A stretch of 7,449 bases of DNA from Fidelibacterota bacterium. GTDB taxonomy: Bacteria; Marinisomatota; Marinisomatia; Marinisomatales; UBA8229. A program made the position numbers and the translations under genes. Shown one piece after another: positions 1 through 5,948 of the stretch (its first letter is position 1; each line of letters starts with the position of its first letter). The stretch spans positions 1 through 7,449 of the forward strand of contig NYYF01000048.1 of assembly GCA_002686675.1 (NCBI GenBank), written 5' to 3'. Below the pieces are notes generated by a model. The model was given only the letters and a program-made list of their open reading frames with translations, searched no databases and had not been told where the DNA came from.

Positions 1-656
1 ACTGTCATAATAGGTTCCCCGGAAATTGTCATGTCGGGCCCATCGACTTTTTGGCCTTGAAACTTCCAATTTTTATTGTCATAATTATTTTTCATAAATC
101 CGGCTTTAATATCAAGGGCGCACCAGGAACGGATATAATATCTTAAACCAATAAAACTGGCAAAACCGAACCAGTAAGTTGTCATTTTATCTGAACTAAT
201 TACGGAAACAGAACCCTGTGTATAATTAAAACCAGTTAAAAAAATGTCCCATTCGGTAAAATTTCCTTTAGCATCAAGGTGAATACTCCCCTTATTCCAT
301 GTGGGAGCCAGAGAAAAATTCCATTCCCATCGTTCCCGGGCCAAAAAGAATGTTTCTAAAATGAACATTCTATAGGAAAAAATTCTGGAAAACGGGGTCC
401 CAGATTTTGTTTGGTCTATGTGTATAGAAAAGGAATGTGAAAAACCTACTCTTGCTCCTGGAAAGAACTGATAAAACACGCTATAGCCTGGAAGGACATC
501 TGCTGAAAATCCAGAGGCTTGAGGGAGTTGATTCTCACTTGAAACAGCCATCCCTGGTTTATAATATCCCACATCCATACCAATTGAAAATTTCGGCTGA
601 GAGAAGAGAATTCCCGCAAAAAAAGAAAATATGAATAAATATCTGTTTTGAAACAT
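1..656 (-). CDS. Outer-membrane beta-barrel-like protein, C-terminal part off the window
   Basis: The minus frame starting with ATG at 656-654 stays open for 218 codons to base 1, so the 3' end is missing. Residues 1-20 form a signal peptide (MFQNRYLFIFSFFAGILFSQ), with likely cleavage before or after the Gln. The mature part is rich in aromatic residues, Gly and Ser, with alternating short strands (for example SIGMDVGYY, GYSVFYQFFPGARVGF, WFGFASFIGLRYYI), as expected for an outer-membrane beta-barrel. I recognise no specific family. The start is favoured because it gives a clean signal peptide; no Shine-Dalgarno sequence precedes it. It is divergent from the gene at 702 with only 45 bp between the starts. 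The alternative is a secreted beta-rich protein that is not a pore. Coding is well supported; the barrel assignment is inference. Confidence 0.72.
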   Translation of the reverse strand, partial: MFQNRYLFIFSFFAGILFSQPKFSIGMDVGYYKPGMAVSSENQLPQASGFSADVLPGYSVFYQFFPGARVGFSHSFSIHIDQTKSGTPFSRIFSYRMFILETFFLARERWEWNFSLAPTWNKGSIHLDAKGNFTEWDIFLTGFNYTQGSVSVISSDKMTTYWFGFASFIGLRYYIRSWCALDIKAGFMKNNYDNKNWKFQGQKVDGPDMTISGEPIMT

Positions 657-701
657 TTAGAGTTTTTATTTAATCGGTAAAGTTAATAAGATTAAGGTAA
701 A

Positions 702-1538
702 ATGAAGCATTACTTTCACATCCTCATCCTCATATTTGCATTTTTCTGGAATGTTGACCTCTTTGCAGATGTAAACCATGTCATTGTTTATACCAATGGA
801 TTGACAGACATAGGACTGATTGACTCATTATCAGCAGATTCAGTGTATTTTCACGATTTTGATATCAAAAAATACCGGGCTGAACCATTAAAAAAAGTCT
901 ATTTTATTTATAATGATTTTCAAAAACTATTTTACAAAAGCTATTCTTTACGAGGGCGGATAGAGATCCTAGAACAACGGGGGGGGATTTTGAAAACAAA
1001 AAATGACGAGACCTTTCCTTTTGAAAAAATCCACTTTGATATGAAAATGGAAAAGCCACACGTTTTCCTTTTAACATCCAATGATTCTGTTTTATCTCTC
1101 AATTTTCTTGAAATAAATGAGGTTAAATCTGACTTCACAATGATTGAAAACTCAATACGAAAAGGATTTTTTTCATCAACCGGAATTTTTCTAGCAGGAA
1201 CCGTGGTTGAAATTCTAATGGATGTGAATAGTGTTGCCTCTCAAATAGGAGACCTCTTACCTGGAGGAAAGACATATCAGGCTATGAACCTCGCAGTTCC
1301 ACTAACCACAATGGGATGGATGATATATGATTTGTGTAAGGATACCAGAACTCAATTTTTCTGCCCAGTAGAACGGGACCAGCATTTTCCACGAAACATG
1401 TTTATTTTTTCTTTTAAGAACTGGACAAAAAATATGTGGGAAAATATAAAACGATCAGTATTTAAAAAATCAGATGGAACTCCGGACCAAATTGATGACC
1501 TAACGCCAAAAGAAACCAAGGAAATTCTTTCCGAATAA
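702..1538 (+). CDS. Hypothetical exported or membrane protein, 278 aa
   Basis: This is the only plus-strand gene in the window. Residues 1-22 look like a signal peptide ending in LFA, before DVNHV. Residues 23-150 are beta-rich with many Asp, Phe and Tyr residues. Residues about 157-173 and 196-212 are hydrophobic, separated by a Gly/Pro-containing linker (GDLLPGGK), and could be a membrane hairpin or buried helices. The C-terminus (about 228-278) is charged and ends in a Lys/Glu/Asp-rich tail. I do not recognise the family. The ATG is preceded by a weak TAAGG at 4-nt spacing. The gene stops 7 bp before the 3' end of the convergent tRNA-Gly. The minus-strand ORFs inside it have no recognisable content and are treated as shadows. 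Confidence 0.7.
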   Translation: MKHYFHILILIFAFFWNVDLFADVNHVIVYTNGLTDIGLIDSLSADSVYFHDFDIKKYRAEPLKKVYFIYNDFQKLFYKSYSLRGRIEILEQRGGILKTKNDETFPFEKIHFDMKMEKPHVFLLTSNDSVLSLNFLEINEVKSDFTMIENSIRKGFFSSTGIFLAGTVVEILMDVNSVASQIGDLLPGGKTYQAMNLAVPLTTMGWMIYDLCKDTRTQFFCPVERDQHFPRNMFIFSFKNWTKNMWENIKRSVFKKSDGTPDQIDDLTPKETKEILSE

Positions 1539-1543
1539 AAAAA
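1537..1543 (-). terminator. T7 tract directly after tRNA-Gly
   Basis: On the minus strand the tRNA-Gly acceptor end is followed by TCA and then seven T residues, overlapping the stop codon of the convergent gene. A U-run after the structured T-arm and acceptor could end tRNA transcription in an intrinsic-terminator-like way. There is no separate hairpin, so this is tentative. Confidence 0.3.
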
Positions 1544-1545
1544 TG

Positions 1546-1617
1546 AGCGGGAGACGAGGGTCGAACTCGCGACAACCACGTTGGCAACGTGGAGCTCTAC
1601 CACTGAGCTACTCCCGC
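1546..1617 (-). tRNA. tRNA-Gly (anticodon GCC)
   Basis: The minus strand folds as a full cloverleaf. It has a 7-bp acceptor stem GCGGGAG/CTCCCGC, a D arm GCTC/GAGC with loop AGTGGTA, an anticodon stem CCACG/CGTGG with loop TTGCCAA (anticodon GCC, U33 present), a 5-nt variable loop, and a T arm GCGAG/CTCGT with loop TTCGACC. The discriminator base is U, as in bacterial tRNA-Gly. The gene is 72 nt including the discriminator. CCA is not encoded, since CAT follows, so it must be added by CCA nucleotidyltransferase. A promoter lies just upstream, at the end of the MauE/DoxX-type gene. Confidence 0.97.
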
Positions 1618-1631
1618 AAAAATTGAACCAG

Positions 1632-1660
1632 AATTTACCAGTCTATTATATTTCCGTCAA
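1632..1660 (-). promoter_or_regulatory. Probable sigma70-type promoter of tRNA-Gly
   Basis: On the minus strand TTGACG (1660-1655) is followed after exactly 17 bp by TAAATT (1637-1632), then 14 bp to the tRNA 5' end, which would give a short 5' leader. The -35 box overlaps the TGA stop of the MauE/DoxX-type gene. A perfect TATAAT also sits at 1650-1645 within the spacer but has a poorer -35 partner (TGCCAA). One or both could be used. Confidence 0.55.
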
Positions 1661-2103
1661 CCTACCTTTGGCAGTATTTCAAACCAATTACCGCTGCGTT
1701 TATATATGAACCACACAAGTAAAAAATAAATTGAATCTTCAATAATTTTTCCAACTCCAACCATCTCCCCCTCTTTTAATCCACAACCACATTCAATATT
1801 ATATCCCCGCAAGATTGCGGAACCAATTGCTATGATAAACATTCCCATCATTGCCATAGACAAAATTGACGCACCAGTTATAAAAACACCTAGGATTAAT
1901 CCTATCCCAACTGTTAGTTCCAGCCATGGTAAAACAAGCGCTAATAAATTTTCAGTTCCCAGTGGAAGAATATGGTAATGTGCAATATCCCGTGCAAATT
2001 CTCCAGGTGCGGATATTTTATCTACACTTGCAAACACAAGGATGCCTCCAATTATCAGTCTAAATGAAATAATAAAAATTGAACTTTGGGTAATAAATCT
2101 CAT
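1657..2103 (-). CDS. MauE/DoxX-family redox-associated membrane protein
   Basis: This is a 148-residue integral membrane protein with four predicted helices, at about 8-28, 53-73, 79-99 and 120-136. The fold and the motif NIECGCGL after the third helix match the MauE/DoxX group; MauE-type proteins carry a similar Cys-Gly-Cys pair and act in envelope thiol-disulfide chemistry (MauE helps mature methylamine dehydrogenase), while DoxX/DoxD relatives are linked to thiosulfate:quinone oxidoreduction. The two Cys residues probably face the membrane surface as a redox pair. The ATG overlaps the upstream rhodanese stop as ATGA (4 bp), implying translational coupling and a shared role with the rhodanese and the selenoprotein. 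Family assignment is firm; the substrate is unknown. Confidence 0.85.
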   Translation of the reverse strand: MRFITQSSIFIISFRLIIGGILVFASVDKISAPGEFARDIAHYHILPLGTENLLALVLPWLELTVGIGLILGVFITGASILSMAMMGMFIIAIGSAILRGYNIECGCGLKEGEMVGVGKIIEDSIYFLLVWFIYKRSGNWFEILPKVG

Positions 2104-2594
2104 TTTTCAACAGAATAGCCAGCTTGTTGCCATTCCGACCATCCACCGACAAATACAAAAATTTTTGTAAATCCCTCATTCTGTAAGTCATATGCAAGAT
2201 CTTCACTTGATCCGCAATCATCTCCATCGCAATATGTGACTAAACTTCTATCTTTTCCCTGAAGTGAATCCAACCTGAAAATTAATTCCATAAAATCGTT
2301 ACTATTCCAAGCCCCAGGTATATGTCCCTTCTCGTAATACTCCAAATCCCGTGCATCCACAAAAACTACATCCTCGTTATGGAATTCCCGTGCCTGATCT
2401 AAACCAATGGCTCTTATTACCGATTCAGTTACAATATCAGACAGAAGGTCCTCAGGAGTGGCAATTTTTAACTTTACTGAAAAAAGGGGAATTGGATCAT
2501 CCTTCAGCCAATTACTTCCAAATCCAATTACAACAGAAATGATTAAAAAAAATAAAACTTGAAACAGCGAACTTTGGATAAATATCCTTTTCAA
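2100..2594 (-). CDS. Membrane-anchored rhodanese-domain protein
   Basis: This 164-residue protein has one N-terminal hydrophobic helix (about 10-27), a signal anchor that places the domain outside the inner membrane. The rhodanese domain spans about 60-162, with VDAR at 79-82, GHIPGA at 90-95, and the active-site loop after TY: Cys122-DGDD-Cys127-GSS. Cys122 aligns with the persulfide-carrying Cys; the second Cys five residues later could make a disulfide and is typical of rhodaneses encoded beside MauE-type proteins, as I recall. The start is TTG, lying in a TTGA overlap with the selenoprotein stop; an in-frame TAA immediately upstream excludes a longer form. Its stop overlaps the next gene as ATGA. 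Likely role: sulfur transfer or thiol redox in the periplasm; the partner is inferred from context. Confidence 0.88.
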   Translation of the reverse strand: MKRIFIQSSLFQVLFFLIISVVIGFGSNWLKDDPIPLFSVKLKIATPEDLLSDIVTESVIRAIGLDQAREFHNEDVVFVDARDLEYYEKGHIPGAWNSNDFMELIFRLDSLQGKDRSLVTYCDGDDCGSSEDLAYDLQNEGFTKIFVFVGGWSEWQQAGYSVEK

Positions 2595-3766
2595 TTATTT
2601 TTCAATGATCTGATTGGACTTTTTAGTTTTTTCCCTGGGGGTAAATTTGGAATACCTTTGATTTCGTTTTCTTTCTTGAATACACGATCAACAAAAGCCA
2701 GCATGTCTAAATCATCCCCGATTTCTCTACTCATAGACACAAGTTTATATTCACTTTGATTTATTGCCCTATCCAATTGATCCTTAGCTGTCTGTTTCTG
2801 TTTTCTTAACACATCAATGTTTCGAAGAATATTCGGTTGATTGGCATAAATTTCCTCAAATGATTTTTCCGGTTCCTTTTTTTTGTACCTTTCTATCCGT
2901 GTCTCCGTATTTTTTACCTGTTGTTTATAATAAGAAACATCTACAAACGGCGAATCCAGGTTTACAATGTTTAAATCTATAACCGCTAAATATTTACCCT
3001 GCTTCCCAGGCGAGCAAATAAAAGGACCTATCCCCTGAGCTTGATTTTGGCGTGTTTTTTGGATTTCCCTGCTCAAGATGATATAATCTGCCTCTGCAAA
3101 TTCCTTTTTGATGATTCCCCTATCTTTTTTTTCCGCATTGACAAGCATTACAATGATATCTGCTTCTCGCTTAAGCGTTTCTATATACGATTTCCCAACC
3201 TGAAGGTAATTTTTCATGGTTAATTCAGTTACACTTGAAGGAAGCAAATTTGTGACTCCGATTATACCAATTTTGAAAGGAGGTCGTTCAACGATAATAT
3301 ATGGATCAAAAACTCTTTCCCCTGATTTTTTGTCAAATAAATTAGCCGACAAAAACGGAATTGATGTGCCATCGGAAACAGTTTTTAAAAATTCGTAGCC
3401 AGCTGAAAGATCAAATGCACCTACATTGATCGCTTCATACCCAATAACTTCATATCCCTTCACTAATGACTGCGCTTTAAATTTTGAGGAAGCTAGGTTT
3501 TGTTTCATGATTGTATTTGATGATTCAAATAGAGCATCTCCTGCATCAAGAATAACAGGGTTCTTCCCTTCCTTCTTTACAGATTCAATGTACTTCATTC
3601 TTCTAGGCAGACCGCCTATGGGATTCTTTTTTCACCCACAGGGATCAAGTTGACATCTGACATTCGATGTAACTATGAAAGATAAAGAACCCTCAAGGTT
3701 CTTCTTTGCACAGGAAAATCCCGTAAGGATTAATATTAAGAATATGCTGATTTTAAGTCTTTTCAT
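2591..3766 (-). CDS. Selenoprotein: UshA-like metallophosphatase-fold lipoprotein, Sec at residue 45
   Basis: The frame from ATG 3766-3764 encodes 391 residues if the in-frame TGA (3632-3634) is read as selenocysteine. Residues 1-19 are a lipoprotein-like signal peptide (MKRLKISIFLILILTGFSC). Residues 35-56 read NVRCQLDPCG-Sec, then KKNPIGGLPRR; I recall relatives with Cys at the Sec position. The rest follows the UshA/5'-nucleotidase N-terminal fold: LDAGD at 73-77, NVGAFDL at 114-120, SANLF at 140-144, KIGIIGVTN further on, then a Lys/Glu-rich helical region and a C-terminal helix. The usual metal ligands (DxH, GNHE/D, GHxH) look mostly replaced. A SECIS hairpin follows the TGA. A Sec-unaware call would start at Met57 (3598) and lose the signal peptide and active motif. 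An in-frame ATG at 3793 is an alternative start with no clear ribosome site. The alternative is a nonsense mutation or sequencing error, made unlikely by the SECIS. Confidence 0.87.
3604..3634 (-). promoter_or_regulatory. Bacterial SECIS element with Sec UGA codon
   Basis: The minus strand reads TGA (3634-3632), 13 nt, then the stem TAGGC (3618-3614), loop GGTCT (3613-3609) and the complementary GCCTA (3608-3604). The 5-bp stem is perfect, and the loop begins with GG followed by U, as required for SelB binding. GGUC sits 19-22 nt after the UGA, matching the E. coli fdhF SECIS in both loop sequence and distance. The lower stem is weak (A opposite G just below). The element lies within the coding sequence, as bacterial SECIS elements do, and ends six bases before Met57. 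Confidence 0.85.
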
Positions 3767-3839
3767 AATAGGGTAATTTATGGATCCTTTCATTAATAAT
3801 GTATTGTGATCTTTATCAAAACTTCGAACCGTATTATAC

Positions 3840-4175
3840 TCATCCGCCTGCCTTTTTTGCTTTGATCCCCTTTTCAGTTAGAATCCTGAGGATTTTGTCC
3901 CTCTGGTTCCCTTGAATTTGGATCATTTTATCTTTAACTGTTCCTCCAACAGCGCAACGTTTCTTTAACTCTTTCCCAAGTAATTCCAGATCAGAAGCAG
4001 GTCCATTAAATCCCTTTATCACAGTCAATATCTTCCCTCCGCCTCGGCGATCAAGCCAAATACGAACATCCTGGTTATTAGTTTCAATCGTATCAGACTC
4101 ATCCATATCATTATAATTATTCTCAAAATTCGGATCTGTGGAATAAACTACATTGCATTTTTTGTCTTGATTCAT
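3840..4175 (-). CDS. yciH: SUI1/YciH-family translation initiation factor (eIF1-like)
   Basis: This 111-residue protein has a SUI1 domain over about 37-107: VRIWLDRRGGGKILTVIKGF, then LELLGKELKKRCAVGGTV and the C-terminal KILRIL helix followed by a basic KAKKAGG tail. The N-terminus (NVVYSTDPN) resembles the Zn-less start of bacterial YciH, followed by an acidic Asp/Glu/Asn linker. YciH resembles eukaryotic eIF1 and binds the 30S subunit near the P site, affecting initiation fidelity; in E. coli it is non-essential and linked to stress. It lies 73 bp before the selenoprotein start on the same strand, with 39 bp to the lipoprotein gene upstream. No Shine-Dalgarno sequence is visible before the ATG. 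Confidence 0.9.
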   Translation of the reverse strand: MNQDKKCNVVYSTDPNFENNYNDMDESDTIETNNQDVRIWLDRRGGGKILTVIKGFNGPASDLELLGKELKKRCAVGGTVKDKMIQIQGNQRDKILRILTEKGIKAKKAGG

Positions 4176-4214
4176 TATTTGATAGTATGATACAGTGAAA
4201 TTTGATGAAAATTA

Positions 4215-4709
4215 TTACTGTTTTAGAGGAATTCTTTCCTTTTGAGTCCAATTTTTCAGATCAGCTGACTCATACGATTCTCCATTTTGAGTGATTGCTA
4301 AAAAAGATTGTTGAATATCATCTGATCCAGGAAGTACCGAAAGCGAAATAAAGTCATTTCTTAAATCAATCCTGCCCAGCAATAGAAAAGAGTCTCCCCT
4401 TTTGATTGGGTTTATATTTTCCAGCTTATAAAGATTCCCAAATGATGTCAAACTTAAAAATCCGATTCTTGGAGGAGCAATTCCGAAAATATAATATACG
4501 GTTCCAACGATTTCTTCTCGTAAACTCTTTTTGGAATTATTTAATTCTTCCAATGTATTCTTAAGTTCTAAAACCAATTCTTTGGGAACAGATTCTCCAT
4601 TTTTCCCTGGAGGTCCTTCAGGACCAGCTGGGCCAATAATTGGCGCTGTTGTGGTGGACATGCACCCAAAAAAAAATATCAAAGAGAAACATAAGGCGAA
4701 CTTTTGCAT
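4215..4709 (-). CDS. Lipoprotein with short collagen-like Gly-X-Y segment
   Basis: The ATG at 4709-4707 gives 164 residues. Residues 1-16 are a lipoprotein signal (MQKFALCFSLIFFFGC) with lipidated Cys16. Residues 26-38 form a collagen-like run of four G-X-Y triplets (GPA, GPE, GPP, GKN), followed by a short amphipathic helix (about 43-62, possible coiled coil) and a beta-rich C-terminal domain of unknown type. The Gly-X-Y segment plus helix suggests a trimeric stalk, by inference. A longer in-frame ATG at 4748 would add a 13-residue basic leader before the lipoprotein signal and lies inside the preceding gene; it is rejected. The chosen start overlaps the preceding stop as TAATG and has AGGTGGG just upstream, a plausible ribosome site. 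Function unknown. Confidence 0.82.
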   Translation of the reverse strand: MQKFALCFSLIFFFGCMSTTTAPIIGPAGPEGPPGKNGESVPKELVLELKNTLEELNNSKKSLREEIVGTVYYIFGIAPPRIGFLSLTSFGNLYKLENINPIKRGDSFLLLGRIDLRNDFISLSVLPGSDDIQQSFLAITQNGESYESADLKNWTQKERIPLKQ

Positions 4710-5290
4710 TACCCACCTGGAAACAGGTAAGGACCTGCTCGCCCCCAAGCCATAGCAATTATAATAATTAATTCTGAAATAATAGCAATTGCGAAAAATA
4801 AAATCGATCGTTTTATTGCATGATTTTTATACGCATTGATCTTTCCAAGGGCGAATACCTGATTTGCAAACAGTGTGAACGTTTTATCATCATTGGTAAA
4901 CACCTCTCGAAAATGTGAACTATATTGTTCCTGATTTTCAAATTGGCTGATACCACCAAAATAGGTTGGATTTAATTCCTGAGATTCAATTTTTCTCACT
5001 CTTGGAACTATAACAAGAACAAGGTTTACGATTGCAAGAAATGCAGATATAAAATAGATGATAACCAGTATAAATTTAAACCAGTCTAATTGGATTTTCA
5101 AAAAATGAACAATAAAAAACACCATGAAGACACCTAAGATAGAAAGCATAGTAAATGCTTTTTGATCTGTTCTCTGAAGAATTTGCTGCTCATTGGATAA
5201 TACATGAAAAATAGGAGCAACGTTGCTGGTTACCAGTTTTGAAGATTCTAACGAATAATTTTCTTTATCCATCTTCTGCTTTATTTCCAT
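4709..5290 (-). CDS. PycTM-like (DUF5706) membrane protein
   Basis: This 193-residue protein matches the Pycsar-effector transmembrane family in layout. It has a TDQKAF motif at about 41-46, TM1 (46-64), TM2 (71-96) ending in VPR, the NPTYFGGI motif at 107-114, a soluble segment with FANQVFALGKINAYKNHAIK at 141-160, and TM3 (162-182). In Pycsar anti-phage systems such proteins sense cyclic CMP or UMP from a PycC cyclase and disrupt the membrane. No cyclase gene is in view; the neighbours are tRNA-Ala upstream and a collagen-like lipoprotein coupled downstream. The start is uncertain: Met1 or Met7, neither with a clear ribosome site. Family call is by recalled motifs; a defence role is unproven and a housekeeping role is possible. 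Confidence 0.68.
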   Translation of the reverse strand: MEIKQKMDKENYSLESSKLVTSNVAPIFHVLSNEQQILQRTDQKAFTMLSILGVFMVFFIVHFLKIQLDWFKFILVIIYFISAFLAIVNLVLVIVPRVRKIESQELNPTYFGGISQFENQEQYSSHFREVFTNDDKTFTLFANQVFALGKINAYKNHAIKRSILFFAIAIISELIIIIAMAWGRAGPYLFPGG

Positions 5291-5334
5291 TTTATCAAGT
5301 TAGATTGTGATTTAACATTTATTATTCAAATCAG

Positions 5335-5407
5335 TGGAGCCAGACGGGATTGAACCGACGACCTCCTGAATGCCATTCAGGCGCTCTCCCAACTGAGCTA
5401 TGGCCCC
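5335..5407 (-). tRNA. tRNA-Ala (anticodon GGC)
   Basis: The minus strand folds as a full cloverleaf: acceptor GGGGCCA/TGGCTCC, containing the G3:U70 wobble pair that is the alanine identity element; D arm GCTC/GAGC; anticodon stem CCTGA/TCAGG with loop ATGGCAT (anticodon GGC, U33 present); T arm with loop TTCAATC. The discriminator is A. It is 73 nt; CCA is not encoded, since CTG follows. It lies 44 bp upstream of the PycTM-like gene on the same strand and could share its transcript. I see no clear promoter in the AT-rich 88-bp stretch 5408-5495. Confidence 0.97.
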
Positions 5408-5495
5408 AAATAAAACCAACCAATGTCCATAAAAAATAAGAACGTGAATATAAAATATATCTAAATCCCAAAAAAGATATTCCCAGATTAAAAAA

Positions 5496-5948
5496 CTAAT
5501 ATTCCCTGATAAGTTCAGGAGCCTTCACGCGGGTTCTTATGATCCATGCGGAAGCATAACCAAGTTCCACCAAACTCAGCTGAAGTTCCTCCGCTTGTTT
5601 TCGGTCAACGCAATTCCCCACACGAATTTTATAATATGGAACTTCATATGTTATATAAACATCCTCATCAATTTTATCAGAGAGAACCGCACGGATACTA
5701 TCTGCACTATGTGAATTCCGGGTAACCAAAACCTGGACACGATATCCTTCTATTATGATCTCCGAAGTATCCCTTGCCTCCTCATTATTATTTTTCGGGT
5801 TTTCTTTATCTAAAAGTGGATTAACGACGATAGGCCAATTTGGCTGATAATCAATTAAGGTATTTGGATCAATTGATTCATCCTGTTCCTGGCTGAAAGC
5901 AATACATGACAAGAAAGAAATATATAATAACACAGTTATTATTTTCAT
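5496..5948 (-). CDS. Exported SPOR-domain protein
   Basis: This 150-residue protein has a signal peptide at 1-19 (ending in CIAFS), an acidic, Asn-rich linker to about 62, and a SPOR domain at about 65-142: GYRVQVLVTRN, a helix, YKIRVGNCVDRKQAEEL, and a final strand AWIIRTRV. SPOR domains bind denuded peptidoglycan glycans, usually at septa, so the protein probably works at the cell wall. The ATG overlaps the batE stop as ATGA (4 bp), so it is translationally coupled to the Bat operon and is its last visible gene. A SPOR gene at the end of a batD-batE run suggests the Bat complex acts on the envelope; that is inference. Cys18 is within the signal peptide and could make it a lipoprotein, but the context is not a good lipobox. 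Confidence 0.86.
   Translation of the reverse strand: MKIITVLLYISFLSCIAFSQEQDESIDPNTLIDYQPNWPIVVNPLLDKENPKNNNEEARDTSEIIIEGYRVQVLVTRNSHSADSIRAVLSDKIDEDVYITYEVPYYKIRVGNCVDRKQAEELQLSLVELGYASAWIIRTRVKAPELIREY

Noticed and set aside
437..634. Plus-strand 65-aa ORF
   Set aside because: It lies antisense within the barrel-like gene and encodes no recognisable signal; a coding shadow.
2591..3598. Cytoplasmic 335-aa UshA-like protein starting at Met57
   Set aside because: It lacks a signal peptide and the conserved CG-Sec/GGLPRR region that lies directly upstream in frame; the Sec-containing longer form explains the sequence better.
3632..3634. TGA as a nonsense mutation, pseudogene or alternative genetic code
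   Set aside because: The frame is intact on both sides with family-like motifs, a SECIS follows at the correct distance, and TGA ends the rhodanese, MauE/DoxX and BatE genes here.
3833..3838. Perfect TATAAT on the minus strand as promoter of the selenoprotein cassette
   Set aside because: No convincing -35 box lies 16-18 bp upstream, and such hexamers are common in AT-rich DNA; it remains only a possibility.
4193..4222. Inverted repeat ACAGT...ACTGT after the collagen-like lipoprotein gene as a terminator
   Set aside because: The stem is short, AT-rich and interrupted, with no T-run; not a credible intrinsic terminator.
4710..4748. N-terminal extension of the lipoprotein from ATG 4748
   Set aside because: It would add a basic leader before a good lipoprotein signal and lies wholly inside the preceding gene; the TAATG start is better.
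5408..5495. Promoter or terminator between the SPOR gene and tRNA-Ala
   Set aside because: The stretch is AT-rich with a direct repeat GGGAATAT, but no hairpin and no well-spaced -35/-10 pair could be found by eye.
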